NCBI RefSeq assembly: GCF_000349565.1
Contig: NZ_KB714629.1
Span: 120,174 to 184,173, forward strand
Origin: Curtobacterium flaccumfaciens UCD-AKU
GTDB lineage: Bacteria; Actinomycetota; Actinomycetes; Actinomycetales; Microbacteriaceae
DNA: 64,000 nucleotides
Direction of reading: 5' to 3'
A program made the position numbers and the translations under genes. Under the pieces are notes generated by a model. That model was not told the DNA's origin, ran no database searches, and saw only the letters and a program-made list of their open reading frames with translations. Of this stretch, positions 20,507 through 28,389 are shown piece after piece. How positions within the stretch are numbered: position 1 is the stretch's first letter; every line of letters begins with the position of its first letter.

Positions 20507-20546
20507 GCCCGGACGCCGGTCCCACCCACATGACCGGCGTCCGGGC
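20507..20546 (+). terminator. intercistronic hairpin pstS-pstC
   Basis: GCCCGGACGCCGGT / ACCGGCGTCCGGGC, a perfect 14-bp stem with a 12-nt loop, 13 bases after the pstS stop. No T-run. Likely a partial terminator or 3'-end protector separating abundant pstS message from pstCAB. Confidence 0.65.
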
Positions 20547-20564
20547 CCTCGCCCGTCCGGGCCC

Positions 20565-20642
20565 CACCGGGAGTGCAGCACCACCGCCGCCACCGGGAGC
20601 GCAGCACGACTGCCGCCACCGGGAGCACAGCATCACCGCTCC
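20565..20642. repeat. three tandem 26-bp repeats between pstS and pstC
   Basis: Three consecutive 26-bp units each beginning CACCGGGAG (20565, 20591, 20617), followed by a fourth, truncated CACCGGGA at 20643. Units differ at a few positions. They lie in the 238-bp gap between two operon genes and contain no ORF. Confidence 0.85.
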
Positions 20643-20732
20643 CACCGGGAAGAGCCCGCACCCGGACGTCCCACCCCGCTCCACCACCCGCACCCGTCGC
20701 CTCCCCCGGCGTTCCTCCGACTGGAGTACCCC

Positions 20733-21683
20733 ATGACGACCGCACCGGCCCAGCCAGGGGCCACCGTCACCCCGATCAAGCCGAAGGCCGTCGTCCGCGT
20801 CGGTGACCGGATCTTCTCCGCCGCCTCGGTCATCGCCGGCGGCCTCATCCTCTTCGTGCTCGTGCTCGTCGCCGCGTTCCTCGTCTGGCAGAGCATCCCG
20901 GCGTTCTCCGCCAAGGTCGGCGAGCTGCCCGGGAAGGCCACGAACTTCTGGGACTTCGTCGGCCCCCTGGTGTTCGGCACCGTCTGGTCCGCGCTCATCG
21001 CGCTCGTGATCGCCGTGCCGCTGTCCCTCGGGATCGCCCTCTTCATCTCGCACTTCGCGCCGCGTCGACTCGCTCCGGTCCTCGGCTACGTCATCGACCT
21101 GCTGGCCGCGGTGCCGTCGGTCGTCTACGGCCTCTGGGGCATCGCCGTGCTGGCTCCCCTGGTGAAGCCCTTCTACGTGTTCCTGAACGAGTACCTCGGC
21201 TGGTTCCCGCTGTTCTCCGGTCAGGTGTCCGGCACCGGCCGCACGATCCTGACGGCCTCGATCGTCCTCGCCGTCATGGCGATCCCGATCATGACGGCGG
21301 TCATGCGTGAGATCTTCCTGCAGGCCCCGACCCTCAACGAGGAAGCGGCCCTGGCCCTCGGCGCGACCCGCTGGGAGATGATCCGCCTGTCTGTCCTGCC
21401 GTTCGCGAAGTCCGGCATCGTGTCCGCGATCATGCTCGGCCTCGGTCGTGCACTCGGCGAGACGATGGCGATCGCGCTGGTGTTGTCGGTCTCGACGAAC
21501 GTCACGTTCGAGATGCTGACGTCGCAGAACCCCTCGACGATCGCCGCGAACATCGCCCTGCAGTTCGCCGAGGCTTCCGGGACGGCACTGAACGCGCTCA
21601 TCGCGTCGGGTCTCATCCTCTTCGTCATCACCCTGGTCATCAACATGCTCGCGCGGTACATCGTCCGCAGCCGAGTCAGCTGA
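20733..21683 (+). CDS. pstC: phosphate ABC transporter permease PstC
   Basis: 316 residues; ATG 20733 with GGAGT upstream. One of the two membrane subunits of the Pst phosphate importer. About six membrane helices, starting at about residue 35 (SVIAGGLILFVLVLVAAFLVW). The ABC-permease loop, EEAALALGATRWEMIRLSVLP, is around residues 200-220; this is where the PstB ATPase docks. The C-terminal helix is ALIASGLILFVITLVINML. Sits 13 bp before pstA. Confidence 0.96.
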   Translation: MTTAPAQPGATVTPIKPKAVVRVGDRIFSAASVIAGGLILFVLVLVAAFLVWQSIPAFSAKVGELPGKATNFWDFVGPLVFGTVWSALIALVIAVPLSLGIALFISHFAPRRLAPVLGYVIDLLAAVPSVVYGLWGIAVLAPLVKPFYVFLNEYLGWFPLFSGQVSGTGRTILTASIVLAVMAIPIMTAVMREIFLQAPTLNEEAALALGATRWEMIRLSVLPFAKSGIVSAIMLGLGRALGETMAIALVLSVSTNVTFEMLTSQNPSTIAANIALQFAEASGTALNALIASGLILFVITLVINMLARYIVRSRVS

Positions 21684-21696
21684 GAGGTCGCACCCG

Positions 21697-22782
21697 ATGT
21701 CCCTCGCGCTCCGTCAGACCGGCACCGCCGGCAACGTCTACGCCAACGGCAAGCTGCACGCGTCCGTCCCGTGGCTGCTGCTGGTCGGCAGCTGGGTCGC
21801 CCTCGTCCTGGTCTTCGCCCTGCTCAACGCCGGTGGCGCCGTCAAGGACTTCAACGTCGTCGCCGCGATCTTCCTCGGCACGGTCCTGTTCGACGTGCTC
21901 ATCGTCGTCGTCTCGCGCATCGTCGAGGGCGGTCGCAAGGCCGTCGACCGCCTGGTCACCTCGCTCGTCATCACGGCGTTCGTCATCGCGGTCCTGCCGC
22001 TGGTGTCGCTGCTCTGGACGGTCATCGCCAAGGGCGTCGCCCGCCTCGACGCGAACTTCTTCTCGTACTCGATGCGCGGGGTCATCTCCGAGGGCGGCGG
22101 CGCGGTCCACGCGCTCATCGGCACCCTCGAGATCACCCTGTTCGCGGCGCTCATCTCGGTGCCGATCGGTCTGCTCACCTCGATCTACCTGGTCGAGTAC
22201 GGTCGTGGCGCGCTGGCGAAGGGCATCACGTTCTTCGTCGACGTCATGACGGGCATCCCGTCGATCGTCGCCGGGCTGTTCGCCTACGCGCTCTTCGCGC
22301 TGTTCCTCGGCCCGGGTGCCCGCTTCGGTCTGGTCGGCTCCGTCGCCCTGTCGGTGCTGATGATCCCGATCGTCGTGCGCTCCACCGAAGAGGTGCTGAA
22401 GATCGTCCCGATGGAACTCCGCGAGGCCTCGTACGCCCTCGGTGTCCCGAAGTACCTGACGATCCTCAAGGTGGTTCTGCCCACGAGCCTCGCGGGCATC
22501 ATGACCGGCATCATGCTCTCGATCGCCCGCGTCATCGGTGAGACCGCCCCGCTGCTCGTCACGGCCGGCTTCACCGCGAGCATGAACTACAACCTGTTCC
22601 GCGACCCGATGATGACCCTGCCGGTGTACGCCTACACGCAGTACTCGCAGCAGGGCGCCAACCCGGTGCCGTTCGTCGACCGGGCGTGGACCGCGGCCCT
22701 GGTGCTCATCCTGATCGTGATGCTGCTCAACCTGCTTGCCCGGATCATCACCCGCCTCTTCGCCCCCAAGCTCAGCCGCTGA
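21697..22782 (+). CDS. pstA: phosphate ABC transporter permease PstA
   Basis: 361 residues, ATG 21697. Second membrane subunit of the Pst importer. Membrane helices begin at about residue 25 ([20 protein letters not shown]). [19 protein letters not shown] and the coupling loop [20 protein letters not shown] are typical of PstA. A long N-terminal section of two extra hydrophobic helices (to about residue 110) is common in actinobacterial PstA. The C-terminus is [11 protein letters not shown]. Followed by pstB after 49 bp. Confidence 0.96.
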   Translation: MSLALRQTGTAGNVYANGKLHASVPWLLLVGSWVALVLVFALLNAGGAVKDFNVVAAIFLGTVLFDVLIVVVSRIVEGGRKAVDRLVTSLVITAFVIAVLPLVSLLWTVIAKGVARLDANFFSYSMRGVISEGGGAVHALIGTLEITLFAALISVPIGLLTSIYLVEYGRGALAKGITFFVDVMTGIPSIVAGLFAYALFALFLGPGARFGLVGSVALSVLMIPIVVRSTEEVLKIVPMELREASYALGVPKYLTILKVVLPTSLAGIMTGIMLSIARVIGETAPLLVTAGFTASMNYNLFRDPMMTLPVYAYTQYSQQGANPVPFVDRAWTAALVLILIVMLLNLLARIITRLFAPKLSR

Positions 22783-22831
22783 CCGTCCGCCCCCGCGGAT
22801 CCAGCGTCACCACCCACCCAGAAGGATCAAC

Positions 22832-23611
22832 GTGTCCAAGCGCATCGAGGTCGACGGCCTCAACGTCTACTACTCGAAGTTCAAGGCGGTCGAGGGTGTC
22901 GACATCACCATCGAGCCCCGCACCGTCACGGCCTTCATCGGCCCGTCGGGCTGCGGCAAGTCCACCTTCCTCCGCACCCTGAACCGCATGCACGAGGTCA
23001 TCCCCGGCGCATGGGTCGAGGGATCGGTCAAGATCGACGGCGACGACCTGTACGGCCCCGGCGTCGACCCCGTGCTCGTCCGCCGTCAGGTCGGCATGGT
23101 CTTCCAGCGACCGAACCCGTTCCCGACGATGTCGATCCGCGACAACGTGCTCGCGGGCGTCAAGCTCAACAACAAGCGCGTCTCCCGCTCCGAGGCCGAC
23201 GACATCGTCGAGCGCTCGCTGCAGGGTGCGAATCTGTGGAACGAGGTCAAGGACCGCCTCGACAAGCCCGGCATGGGCCTGTCCGGTGGCCAGCAGCAGC
23301 GGCTCTGCATCGCTCGCGCGATCGCGGTCGAGCCGGACGTGCTGCTGATGGACGAGCCCTGCTCGGCCCTCGACCCGATCTCGACCCTGGCCATCGAGGA
23401 CCTGATCGAGGAGCTCAAGAAGGAGTTCACGATCGTGATCGTGACCCACAACATGCAGCAGGCGTCGCGCGTCAGCGACAAGACGGCGTTCTTCAACATC
23501 GCCGGCACCGGCGCTCCTGGCAAGCTCATCGAGTTCGACGACACCGCGACGATGTTCTCGAACCCGTCCGTGCAGGCCACCGAGGACTACGTCTCGGGCC
23601 GCTTCGGTTGA
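22832..23611 (+). CDS. pstB: phosphate ABC transporter ATPase PstB
   Basis: 259 residues from GTG 22832, with an AGAAGGA ribosome site; the longer upstream reading lacks family sequence. ATPase driving PstCA. Walker [11 protein letters not shown] (about 33-42), Q-loop VFQRPNPFP, signature [10 protein letters not shown], Walker [14 protein letters not shown], and switch histidine VTHNMQQA. The ending, EDYVSGRFG, is typical of PstB. No phoU follows; the operon ends at a strong hairpin. Confidence 0.97.
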   Translation: MSKRIEVDGLNVYYSKFKAVEGVDITIEPRTVTAFIGPSGCGKSTFLRTLNRMHEVIPGAWVEGSVKIDGDDLYGPGVDPVLVRRQVGMVFQRPNPFPTMSIRDNVLAGVKLNNKRVSRSEADDIVERSLQGANLWNEVKDRLDKPGMGLSGGQQQRLCIARAIAVEPDVLLMDEPCSALDPISTLAIEDLIEELKKEFTIVIVTHNMQQASRVSDKTAFFNIAGTGAPGKLIEFDDTATMFSNPSVQATEDYVSGRFG

Positions 23612-23647
23612 TCGGCATCCGTCCGTCGCGCTGACGGACGGCCTGGA

Positions 23648-23684
23648 GGCCCGGTGCACGTCCGCCACGGACGCGCACCGGGCC
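23648..23684 (+). terminator. pst operon terminator
   Basis: GGCCCGGTGC-a-CGTCC / GGACG-c-GCACCGGGCC, a 15-bp stem with one mismatch and a 5-nt loop, 36 bases after pstB. The left arm is entered through the recurrent motif GGCCTGGAGGC (23640-23650). Confidence 0.8.
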
Positions 23685-23728
23685 TTCGTGGTTGCGCCGG
23701 GTGCCGCGGCGGCCCGCAAGACGTGCGC

Positions 23729-23834
23729 ATGTTCCGACGATCCACGCGTCGATCGACTCGTGGTTCGTCGTTCGATGCGCACGCAGACGTTGCGTGCGTA
23801 TGTTCCGACGTTCCACGCGTCGATCGACTCGTGG
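23729..23834. repeat. 35-bp direct repeat pair with internal hairpins
   Basis: Copies at 23729-23763 and 23800-23834 differ at one base. Each contains CCACG ... CGTGG inverted arms around a CGTCGATCGACT centre. In the 36 bp between them lies a third inverted pair, GCACGCA / TGCGTGC. Non-coding, between pstB and rskA. Confidence 0.8.
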
Positions 23835-23842
23835 AACGACGA

Positions 23843-23875
23843 AAGGTGCCCGCGCATCGACTGCACGGGCACCTT
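23843..23875 (-). terminator. rskA-sigK operon terminator
   Basis: AAGGTGCCCG / CGGGCACCTT, perfect 10-bp stem with a 13-nt loop, 11 bases beyond the rskA stop. Confidence 0.7.
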
Positions 23876-23886
23876 CCGGAGTACCG

Positions 23887-24762
23887 TCAGGCCGTGGTGG
23901 TGGGGACAGCCATGATCGGCGACGAGGTCGGCTGCTTCGAACCACCAGCGGGCTCGACCGTCATGCCGATCGTCGCACCCTCGGACATCGCACCCTTCAG
24001 CACAGCGGAGTGCACACCGTCCGCCGCGCCGTCGACCAGGCCGGCCGACTTGATGGCACCGCCCTGCTCCTCGGAGCCGATGTACCAGAGCTCGTACGTC
24101 TTGCCCTTCGGCGCCTGCTCGACGCCGTCCAGGATCACCGCGGACTTGCCGAGGTCGTTCGACCACACGACCGTCGCCGAACCGCCGCCCGCGACCTTGG
24201 TCGTGGTGCGCTGGAAGTCCGACGCGGCGTAGATGCGGTCAAGGCCGCTCGAGGCCTGCGTGGTGCCCGGTCCGGAGCCGTTCGGGTCGAAGACCGATCC
24301 GACGCCGAGTCCCCCGAAGAAGACCGCGGCGACGGCAGCAGCGGCCGTCAGCATCACCGCCGGACGCTGGAACCAGCGGCGGCGAGCCTCGGACGACGCC
24401 CGGCCACCGGCGGTGGGGCCGTCGGCGATCGAGGTGACGGGCACGGCGGGCGCAGGGCGGGCCTCCTGGGCGGGGGTGGTCTCGGCGACCGGGGTCTGGT
24501 CGACCGTCGTGTCGGCGAGGGGTGCGGCCTGCGGGGTCGTGGCGATCCGGGCCAGCAGCGACGCCTTCAGCGACGCGGGGGGCTCGATCGGTGCGACGGC
24601 GTAGGCGAGCTGCAGCGCGGTCTCGCGCAGCGAGTCGTTCTCGGCCTGCAGCTCGGGGGACGTCCGGAGGGCGTCCTCGAGGAGCGCGCGCTCGTCATCG
24701 GACAGCGCGTCGAGTGCGTGGGACCCCGTCATCAGTGCGGGGTCGTCGTGGCGTTCGGTCAT
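23887..24762 (-). CDS. rskA: anti-sigma-K factor, RskA family
   Basis: 291 residues; ATG 24762 overlaps the sigK stop (ATGA). Residues 1-85 are the cytoplasmic sigma-binding part, starting with the acidic helix HALDALSDDERALLEDAL. A Pro/Thr-rich stretch follows, then one membrane helix at about 130-155 (PAVMLTAAAAVAAVFFGGLGVG). The outer domain contains KTYELWYIGSEEQGGA and MTVEPAGGSKQPTSSPI, hallmarks of the RskA C-terminal domain. It holds the sigma factor at the membrane; release needs regulated proteolysis in the family. Co-transcribed with sigK. Confidence 0.93.
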   Translation of the reverse strand: MTERHDDPALMTGSHALDALSDDERALLEDALRTSPELQAENDSLRETALQLAYAVAPIEPPASLKASLLARIATTPQAAPLADTTVDQTPVAETTPAQEARPAPAVPVTSIADGPTAGGRASSEARRRWFQRPAVMLTAAAAVAAVFFGGLGVGSVFDPNGSGPGTTQASSGLDRIYAASDFQRTTTKVAGGGSATVVWSNDLGKSAVILDGVEQAPKGKTYELWYIGSEEQGGAIKSAGLVDGAADGVHSAVLKGAMSEGATIGMTVEPAGGSKQPTSSPIMAVPTTTA

Positions 24763-25358
24763 GAGGTCACCCCCATCTCGTCTCGGAGTCGGATCATCCC
24801 GTCACGGAGACGGGTCTTGACGGTGCCGATGGGGACACCGAGGTGTTCGGCCATCTCGCTGTGCGAGTAGCCGCCGTAGTACGCGAGTTGCACAGCCTGC
24901 CGCTGGAACTCCGTGAGCTTCGCCAGCGCTCGGCCGACGCGCTCGTGCTCGATGCGGATCTCGACGGACTCGGAGACCTGGTCGAAACCGGCCTCGAGGT
25001 CGCGGATGCCGATCTTGGTGTCGCGGTCGTGCGAGGACTGCGAGGCGCGGACCCGGTCGACCGCGCGGCGGTGGGCCATGGTGAGGACCCAGCTGGCGGC
25101 CGTTCCGCGCGTCCGGTCGAAGCGGGTGGCCTGCTGCCAGACTTCCAGGAAGACCTCCTGCGTGACCTCTTCCGACTGCGCGCGGTCCCGGAGGAGCCGC
25201 GTGATCAGACCGAGGACCCGGCCGGACAGTGCGTCGTAGAGGTCCGCGAAGGCGGCTTGGTCACCGGAGGCGACCCGGGCGAGGAGGTCGTCCGGCGATG
25301 CCTGAGCTGGCTCTGACGAGCTCCAGCGTTCGGTGTCGCTATCCACGAGGGCAAGCAT
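24759..25358 (-). CDS. sigK: ECF sigma factor, SigK-like
   Basis: 199 residues from ATG 25358, which has a strong GGAGGG ribosome site; the longer upstream reading is not protein-like. Region 2 has DLYDALSGRVLGLITRLL, EEVTQEVFLEVWQQA and TMAHRRAVDRVR. Region 4 has LTEFQRQAVQLAYYGGYSH and IGTVKTRLRDGM, the helix-turn-helix that reads the -35. The pairing with an RskA-type anti-sigma places it in the SigK group, which in mycobacteria answers redox or envelope signals; the trigger here is not visible. Confidence 0.93.
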   Translation of the reverse strand: MLALVDSDTERWSSSEPAQASPDDLLARVASGDQAAFADLYDALSGRVLGLITRLLRDRAQSEEVTQEVFLEVWQQATRFDRTRGTAASWVLTMAHRRAVDRVRASQSSHDRDTKIGIRDLEAGFDQVSESVEIRIEHERVGRALAKLTEFQRQAVQLAYYGGYSHSEMAEHLGVPIGTVKTRLRDGMIRLRDEMGVTS

Positions 25359-25685
25359 TGCAGGTTTCCCTCCTCTCGGTTGCTTTCGTTGACCAGGCGG
25401 GTAGCACGAAGCCCCCGCATGGGCGGTCGAGACGAGGGGCCGGCGTGACCCACAGGGAATTGACCGGCGGTGCCGGTCCGGGTCACACCGGGCCTCTCGC
25501 TTCGTGACGGGCATTCCGTCCGCCACGATGATGATTCGGCGCGGTCCCCGCTGTGGATTGGGCGGGGATCGGGATTTCTCGGCGGCGCGGGCGCGGCGGG
25601 CTCCCCGCGGGCGGTGCGCTGGCACGCCCGGGGCCGGTTCTGTCCACCATGAGTGAACAGGGTCGAGTGATCAGCCGACGTCTCG
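25359..25685. other. gene-free stretch upstream of sigK
   Basis: 327 bases between sigK and the putative RNA. It must hold the sigK promoter on the minus strand, but I cannot point to a convincing -35/-10 pair. An inverted GACCGGC / GCCGGTC lies in the middle, around 25459-25475. No ORF with coding character. Confidence 0.5.
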
Positions 25686-25793
25686 TAGACTGGTGATCGC
25701 CGGGCCGCAGCAAGCCCCGGGCTCCAAAATTCGCCGCTTCGAGCGGCCTCGCGCCGAGAGGCGCTTTCTGCGGCTCGGCTTCTCCATGCCCGG
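25686..25793 (+). ncRNA. candidate structured RNA with its -10 box
   Basis: TAGACT (25686-25691) would start transcription near 25698. From there the sequence folds well: an outer CCGG at 25700-25703 pairs with 25790-25793, GCCGCAG (25704-25710) pairs with CTGCGGC (25768-25774), and two perfect hairpins lie inside. They are GCCGCT-TCG-AGCGGC (25733-25747) and GCGCC-GAGA-GGCGC (25751-25764, a GNRA loop). No start codon with ribosome site and no ORF. It does not look like SRP RNA, 6S RNA, tmRNA or RNase P RNA. It may be a new small RNA or only a terminator cluster. Confidence 0.4.
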
Positions 25794-25884
25794 ATGCGTC
25801 GCGCGCTCGCGCGGCCGTGCGCGTCGTCGCGAAACTCCGCGCCCCTGGCCTGGAGGCTGGGTGCGGGTCCGCCCCTCCGCCCGC

Positions 25885-26514
25885 TCAGTCCAGGCTGTCG
25901 CGACGCCAGAGCGCCGCCGCCTCGGTCAGGTCGGCCGCCAGCTCCGTCAGGCGGAGCGCCCGCGTCGTCAGCTCGCCCGCCCGCTCGGACGCGACCAGGT
26001 CGGACTCGTCCGCCACGGCGGTCGCACCGGCGGCGGTCAGGCGGCAGAACGATGCCCCGCGGTCCAGCGCCACCGCGAGGTCGCCCGTGTACAGGCCGTG
26101 CAGGATGCGGTCGGCGAGCGTCAGGATCTCGGCCGGGCCGGTCGGTTCCTCAGCACCCGCGACCGCCTGGTCGATCGTGCCGATCTGCGCCGTGCCCCGT
26201 TCGAACAGGTACGCGATCTCCTCCGGGTTCTGCCGGATGACGATGCGCACCAGGTAGACCCGCCAGAGCGCCCCCGGCAGGGTGTGCGCCCCCACCCGCG
26301 CCCACAGCTCCGCGATGGCGTCGATGCCGTGCACGTCGGTGTAGGTGACGAGCCGCTCGACCACGGCGGGGTCCGGGTCCTCACGCACACGGTGCAGCAG
26401 GGCGTTCGCGGTCTCGTGCGCGACACGGTTCACCAGCGCCGGGTCCTCACCGCCCTGGATGGCGGCGAACTCGGCGTCGGTGAAGTGGACAGGACGGTGG
26501 TGATCGCGAGGCAC
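25885..26514 (-). CDS. conserved hypothetical protein
   Basis: 209 residues from GTG 26514, six bases after a TAAACT box. Entirely helical and acidic, without signal peptide or membrane helix, so cytoplasmic. It opens with HFTDAEFAAIQGGEDPALVNRVAHETANALL, quoted here as two halves of one helix pair, and contains ALWRVYLVRIVIRQNPEEIAYLFERG at 82-107. The second half carries ADRILHGLYTGDLAVALDR. I do not recognise the family, although similar proteins seem to be usual in Microbacteriaceae. Stands alone, divergent from the small membrane protein gene. Confidence 0.75.
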   Translation of the reverse strand: MPRDHHRPVHFTDAEFAAIQGGEDPALVNRVAHETANALLHRVREDPDPAVVERLVTYTDVHGIDAIAELWARVGAHTLPGALWRVYLVRIVIRQNPEEIAYLFERGTAQIGTIDQAVAGAEEPTGPAEILTLADRILHGLYTGDLAVALDRGASFCRLTAAGATAVADESDLVASERAGELTTRALRLTELAADLTEAAALWRRDSLD

Positions 26515-26520
26515 CGCAGC

Positions 26521-26526
26521 AGTTTA
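26521..26526 (-). promoter_or_regulatory. -10 box TAAACT of the 25885-26514 gene
   Basis: On the minus strand TAAACT is followed by six bases and the GTG at 26514, predicting a leaderless mRNA. Confidence 0.6.
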
Positions 26527-26586
26527 GGCGCGGCCGGTGACACGCCCGCGGCCCGTTCGCCGAGAACGCAACGACTGCGCCGCGCG

Positions 26587-26620
26587 TACCGTGTTGCGGC
26601 AGGGAGGCGCTCCTCCCTGC
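26587..26620 (+). promoter_or_regulatory. -10 box and 5' stem-loop of the small membrane protein gene
   Basis: TACCGT (26587-26592) would start transcription at about 26599, exactly where a perfect 9-bp hairpin begins: GCAGGGAGG / CCTCCCTGC, loop CGCT, 26599-26620. An mRNA that opens with a hairpin is usually protected from 5' decay. The AAGGAGAGG ribosome site follows. Confidence 0.5.
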
Positions 26621-26641
26621 ACGTGAAGGAGAGGATCTTCC

Positions 26642-26803
26642 ATGAACGCCCTGCTCATCATCCTGGCTGTGATCGCAGTCATCCTGCTGTTCGTCGGCGG
26701 GTTCGCCGCGAGCCTGAAGTTCCTGCTCTACGTCGGCATCGTGCTGCTGATCATCGCGGTCATCGCGTGGCTGCTGCGAACGCTCACCGGACGCCGGGGC
26801 TGA
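26642..26803 (+). CDS. 53-residue hydrophobic membrane protein
   Basis: ATG 26642 has a good AAGGAGAGG ribosome site. Almost the whole chain is two membrane helices, residues 3-23 (ALLIILAVIAVILLFVGGFA) and 26-46 (KFLLYVGIVLLIIAVIAWLL), with a basic end TLTGRRG. Small hydrophobic proteins of this type are widespread in actinobacteria and often stress-related, but no function is known. The strong leader hairpin and ribosome site suggest high expression. Confidence 0.8.
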   Translation: MNALLIILAVIAVILLFVGGFAASLKFLLYVGIVLLIIAVIAWLLRTLTGRRG

Positions 26804-26826
26804 CCCGCTCGCACGGTTCTGTCCCA

Positions 26827-26863
26827 GAGGCCCTCACCCGCTAGCCTTGCGGGTGAGGGCCTC
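26827..26863. repeat. perfect 15-bp inverted repeat around the tRNA-Lys promoter
   Basis: Arms 26827-26841 and 26849-26863 (GCGGGTGAGGGCCTC on the right) are fully complementary, with a 7-nt centre TAGCCTT. The centre contains the TAGCCT -10 box. The right arm runs into the first seven bases of the tRNA. Confidence 0.8.
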
Positions 26864-26932
26864 TAGCTCAGTTGGTAGAGCACCGGACTTTTAATCCGAG
26901 GGTCGTGGGTTCGAGCCCCACGGGGCCCACCA
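26857..26932 (+). tRNA. tRNA-Lys (anticodon UUU)
   Basis: 76 bases including an encoded CCA. The acceptor stem GGGCCTC / GGGGCCC has one G-U pair. D arm with AGCTCAGTTGGTAGAGC, anticodon stem CCGGA / TCCGA around loop CTTTTAA, anticodon TTT, T arm GTGGG-TTCGAGC-CCCAC. TAGCCT at 26842-26847 is a plausible -10. Confidence 0.97.
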
Positions 26933-26948
26933 CCTTCCTGAACGCCGG

Positions 26949-26995
26949 CTTTTCATCCGAGGGTCGTGGGTTCGAGCCCCACGGGGCCCACCACC
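26949..26995. repeat. duplicated 3' half of tRNA-Lys (attachment-site-like)
   Basis: 47 bases, identical to 26888-26934 except one base (26954 C for A). It covers the anticodon loop to the CCA end and two bases beyond. It has no 5' half, so it cannot be a working tRNA. The duplicated segment is exactly the stretch used as attachment site by tRNA-targeting integrases, but only 14 bp separate the two copies. Confidence 0.85.
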
Positions 26996-27017
26996 AGTCT
27001 TCCCTGTTGCTCTTGTC

Positions 27018-27023
27018 TACAAT
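27018..27023 (+). promoter_or_regulatory. -10 box TACAAT of the SGNH hydrolase gene
   Basis: TACAAT lies seven bases before the ATG at 27031; the predicted transcription start is the A of that ATG. Confidence 0.6.
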
Positions 27024-27030
27024 CGGTCCG

Positions 27031-27867
27031 ATGGGCCGAGGATCGCAGCGCGAACGGCCGGGCACCCCCAACGACCCGGCGACGATGCCGCGACGCCGCC
27101 GCAGACTCGTCCCCGCACTCGCCCTCGGCGCCATGGCACTCGGGGTCTCCGGACTCCTGCTGATCCTGCCGAGCGTGTCGAGCGCCTGCCAGCCCGTCTC
27201 CTCGTCGACCTCGGCCTCGGCCGTCGCGGCCCCCGGGGTCTCGGCCGAGCGGATCGCGGCGGCGATCGAGCCCGGATCGCGTGTCCTGATCGTCGGCGAC
27301 TCGTACACGTCCGGTCGTGGGTCGACCAGCGGGATCCACGGCTGGGCCCAGGACATCAGCGAGGACCGCGGGTGGAAGGCAAAGATCGACGACTACCCGG
27401 GCACCGGCTACGTCGACGTCGGCGCCTCCGGTTCGTCGCACTTCACGTTCGGTCCCCGGATCGAACGAGACGCCTCCTTCGACCCGGAACTGGTGATCGT
27501 GCAGGGCAGCCAGAACGACTGGCTCGTCGACGCCGACACCCTGCGCGCCGCCGTCGAGCGCACGCTCCGCACGGCGCAGCAGACCTGGCCGGACGCGGTC
27601 GTCGTCGCGTTCGGTCCGTCGGCACCCCTGCCGCACGCGAAGACCACGGTCGGTGTCGCCGCCTCGGTCTCGTCGGCTGCAGCCACAGTCGGGGTCCCCT
27701 ACATCGATGCCCTCGCCGGCCGGTGGTTCACGACCACGAACAGTCCCGGGTACTCGGCGCCCGACGGCGGGCACCCGAACGACGCCGGCCACCAGTACCT
27801 GGCTGACCGCGTCAGCGAGGCGCTGGACGCCCTCGCCACCCCCGCCGACAGTGCCCGGTGCGCCTGA
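27031..27867 (+). CDS. exported SGNH/GDSL-type hydrolase
   Basis: 278 residues from ATG 27031, supported by the -10 box TACAAT seven bases before it; an ATG at 27085 would start right at the basic part of the signal sequence. Residues 19-24 are a run of arginines, then a hydrophobic segment (LVPALALGAMALGVSGLLLIL) that acts as export signal or anchor. The catalytic domain has block I VLIVGDSYTSGRG with the serine, the oxyanion Asn in VQGSQNDW, and block V DGGHPNDAGH with Asp and His. Such enzymes remove acyl groups from sugars or lipids at the cell surface; the substrate is not predictable. Stands alone. Confidence 0.85.
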   Translation: MGRGSQRERPGTPNDPATMPRRRRRLVPALALGAMALGVSGLLLILPSVSSACQPVSSSTSASAVAAPGVSAERIAAAIEPGSRVLIVGDSYTSGRGSTSGIHGWAQDISEDRGWKAKIDDYPGTGYVDVGASGSSHFTFGPRIERDASFDPELVIVQGSQNDWLVDADTLRAAVERTLRTAQQTWPDAVVVAFGPSAPLPHAKTTVGVAASVSSAAATVGVPYIDALAGRWFTTTNSPGYSAPDGGHPNDAGHQYLADRVSEALDALATPADSARCA

Positions 27868-28043
27868 CGGGTGCCGTCCGCTCCTGAACGGGGTACAACC
27901 CGTCCCCAGCGAGCTCATGGGAGATCCCCTGCACAGCACAGTCGGTCCCCAGCGGACTGTTGGGCTCCCGCCGATAGTGTCGTTCCCGGATCCGATCACC
28001 GGATCCTGCAGCACCGCACCACCACGAACGAACGGGGTACACC

Positions 28044-28364
28044 GTGATCGAGCCCATCGAAGCCACGCAGACCAGCACCACAGGTGACGCGCGCCGCATC
28101 GTCGAGCTCGCAGCAGCGACCAACACGACGATGAGCAACGAGCTCCTGCTCGACACGCTCCGCCGCAACGCCCAGGTCACGACCCGCCACATCCGCAAGG
28201 ACTTCATCGAGGTCGCGACCGCCACCGCCGTGCTCGGCTACGTCTGCCGCCAGCGCAAGGACTTCATCGCGCTCCGCGGCGACGACCCGGCCTGGGCACA
28301 CGAGGTCGGCCGGTACCCGACCGAGTCCCTCGCGGTCGAGGCACTCCGGATGCGCCGCGGCTGA
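28044..28364 (+). CDS. conserved hypothetical protein
   Basis: 106 residues. GTG 28044 is preceded by a GGGG ribosome site and a leader in which TAGTGT (27974-27979) may be the -10. Soluble, helical protein: ARRIVELAAATNTTMSNELLL, then TTRHIRKDFIEVATATAVLG, and a C-terminus AVEALRMRRG. No family recognised. Single gene closed by a perfect terminator. Confidence 0.7.
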   Translation: MIEPIEATQTSTTGDARRIVELAAATNTTMSNELLLDTLRRNAQVTTRHIRKDFIEVATATAVLGYVCRQRKDFIALRGDDPAWAHEVGRYPTESLAVEALRMRRG

Positions 28365-28389
28365 CGCCCGGCTTCCGACACGAACGCAC

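Noticed and set aside
20565..20642. Tandem 26-bp units as a CRISPR array
   Set aside because: Repeats are contiguous without spacers of unique sequence and no cas gene is near.
26949..26995. Second tRNA gene
   Set aside because: Only anticodon loop to CCA is present; there is no acceptor 5' strand or D arm.
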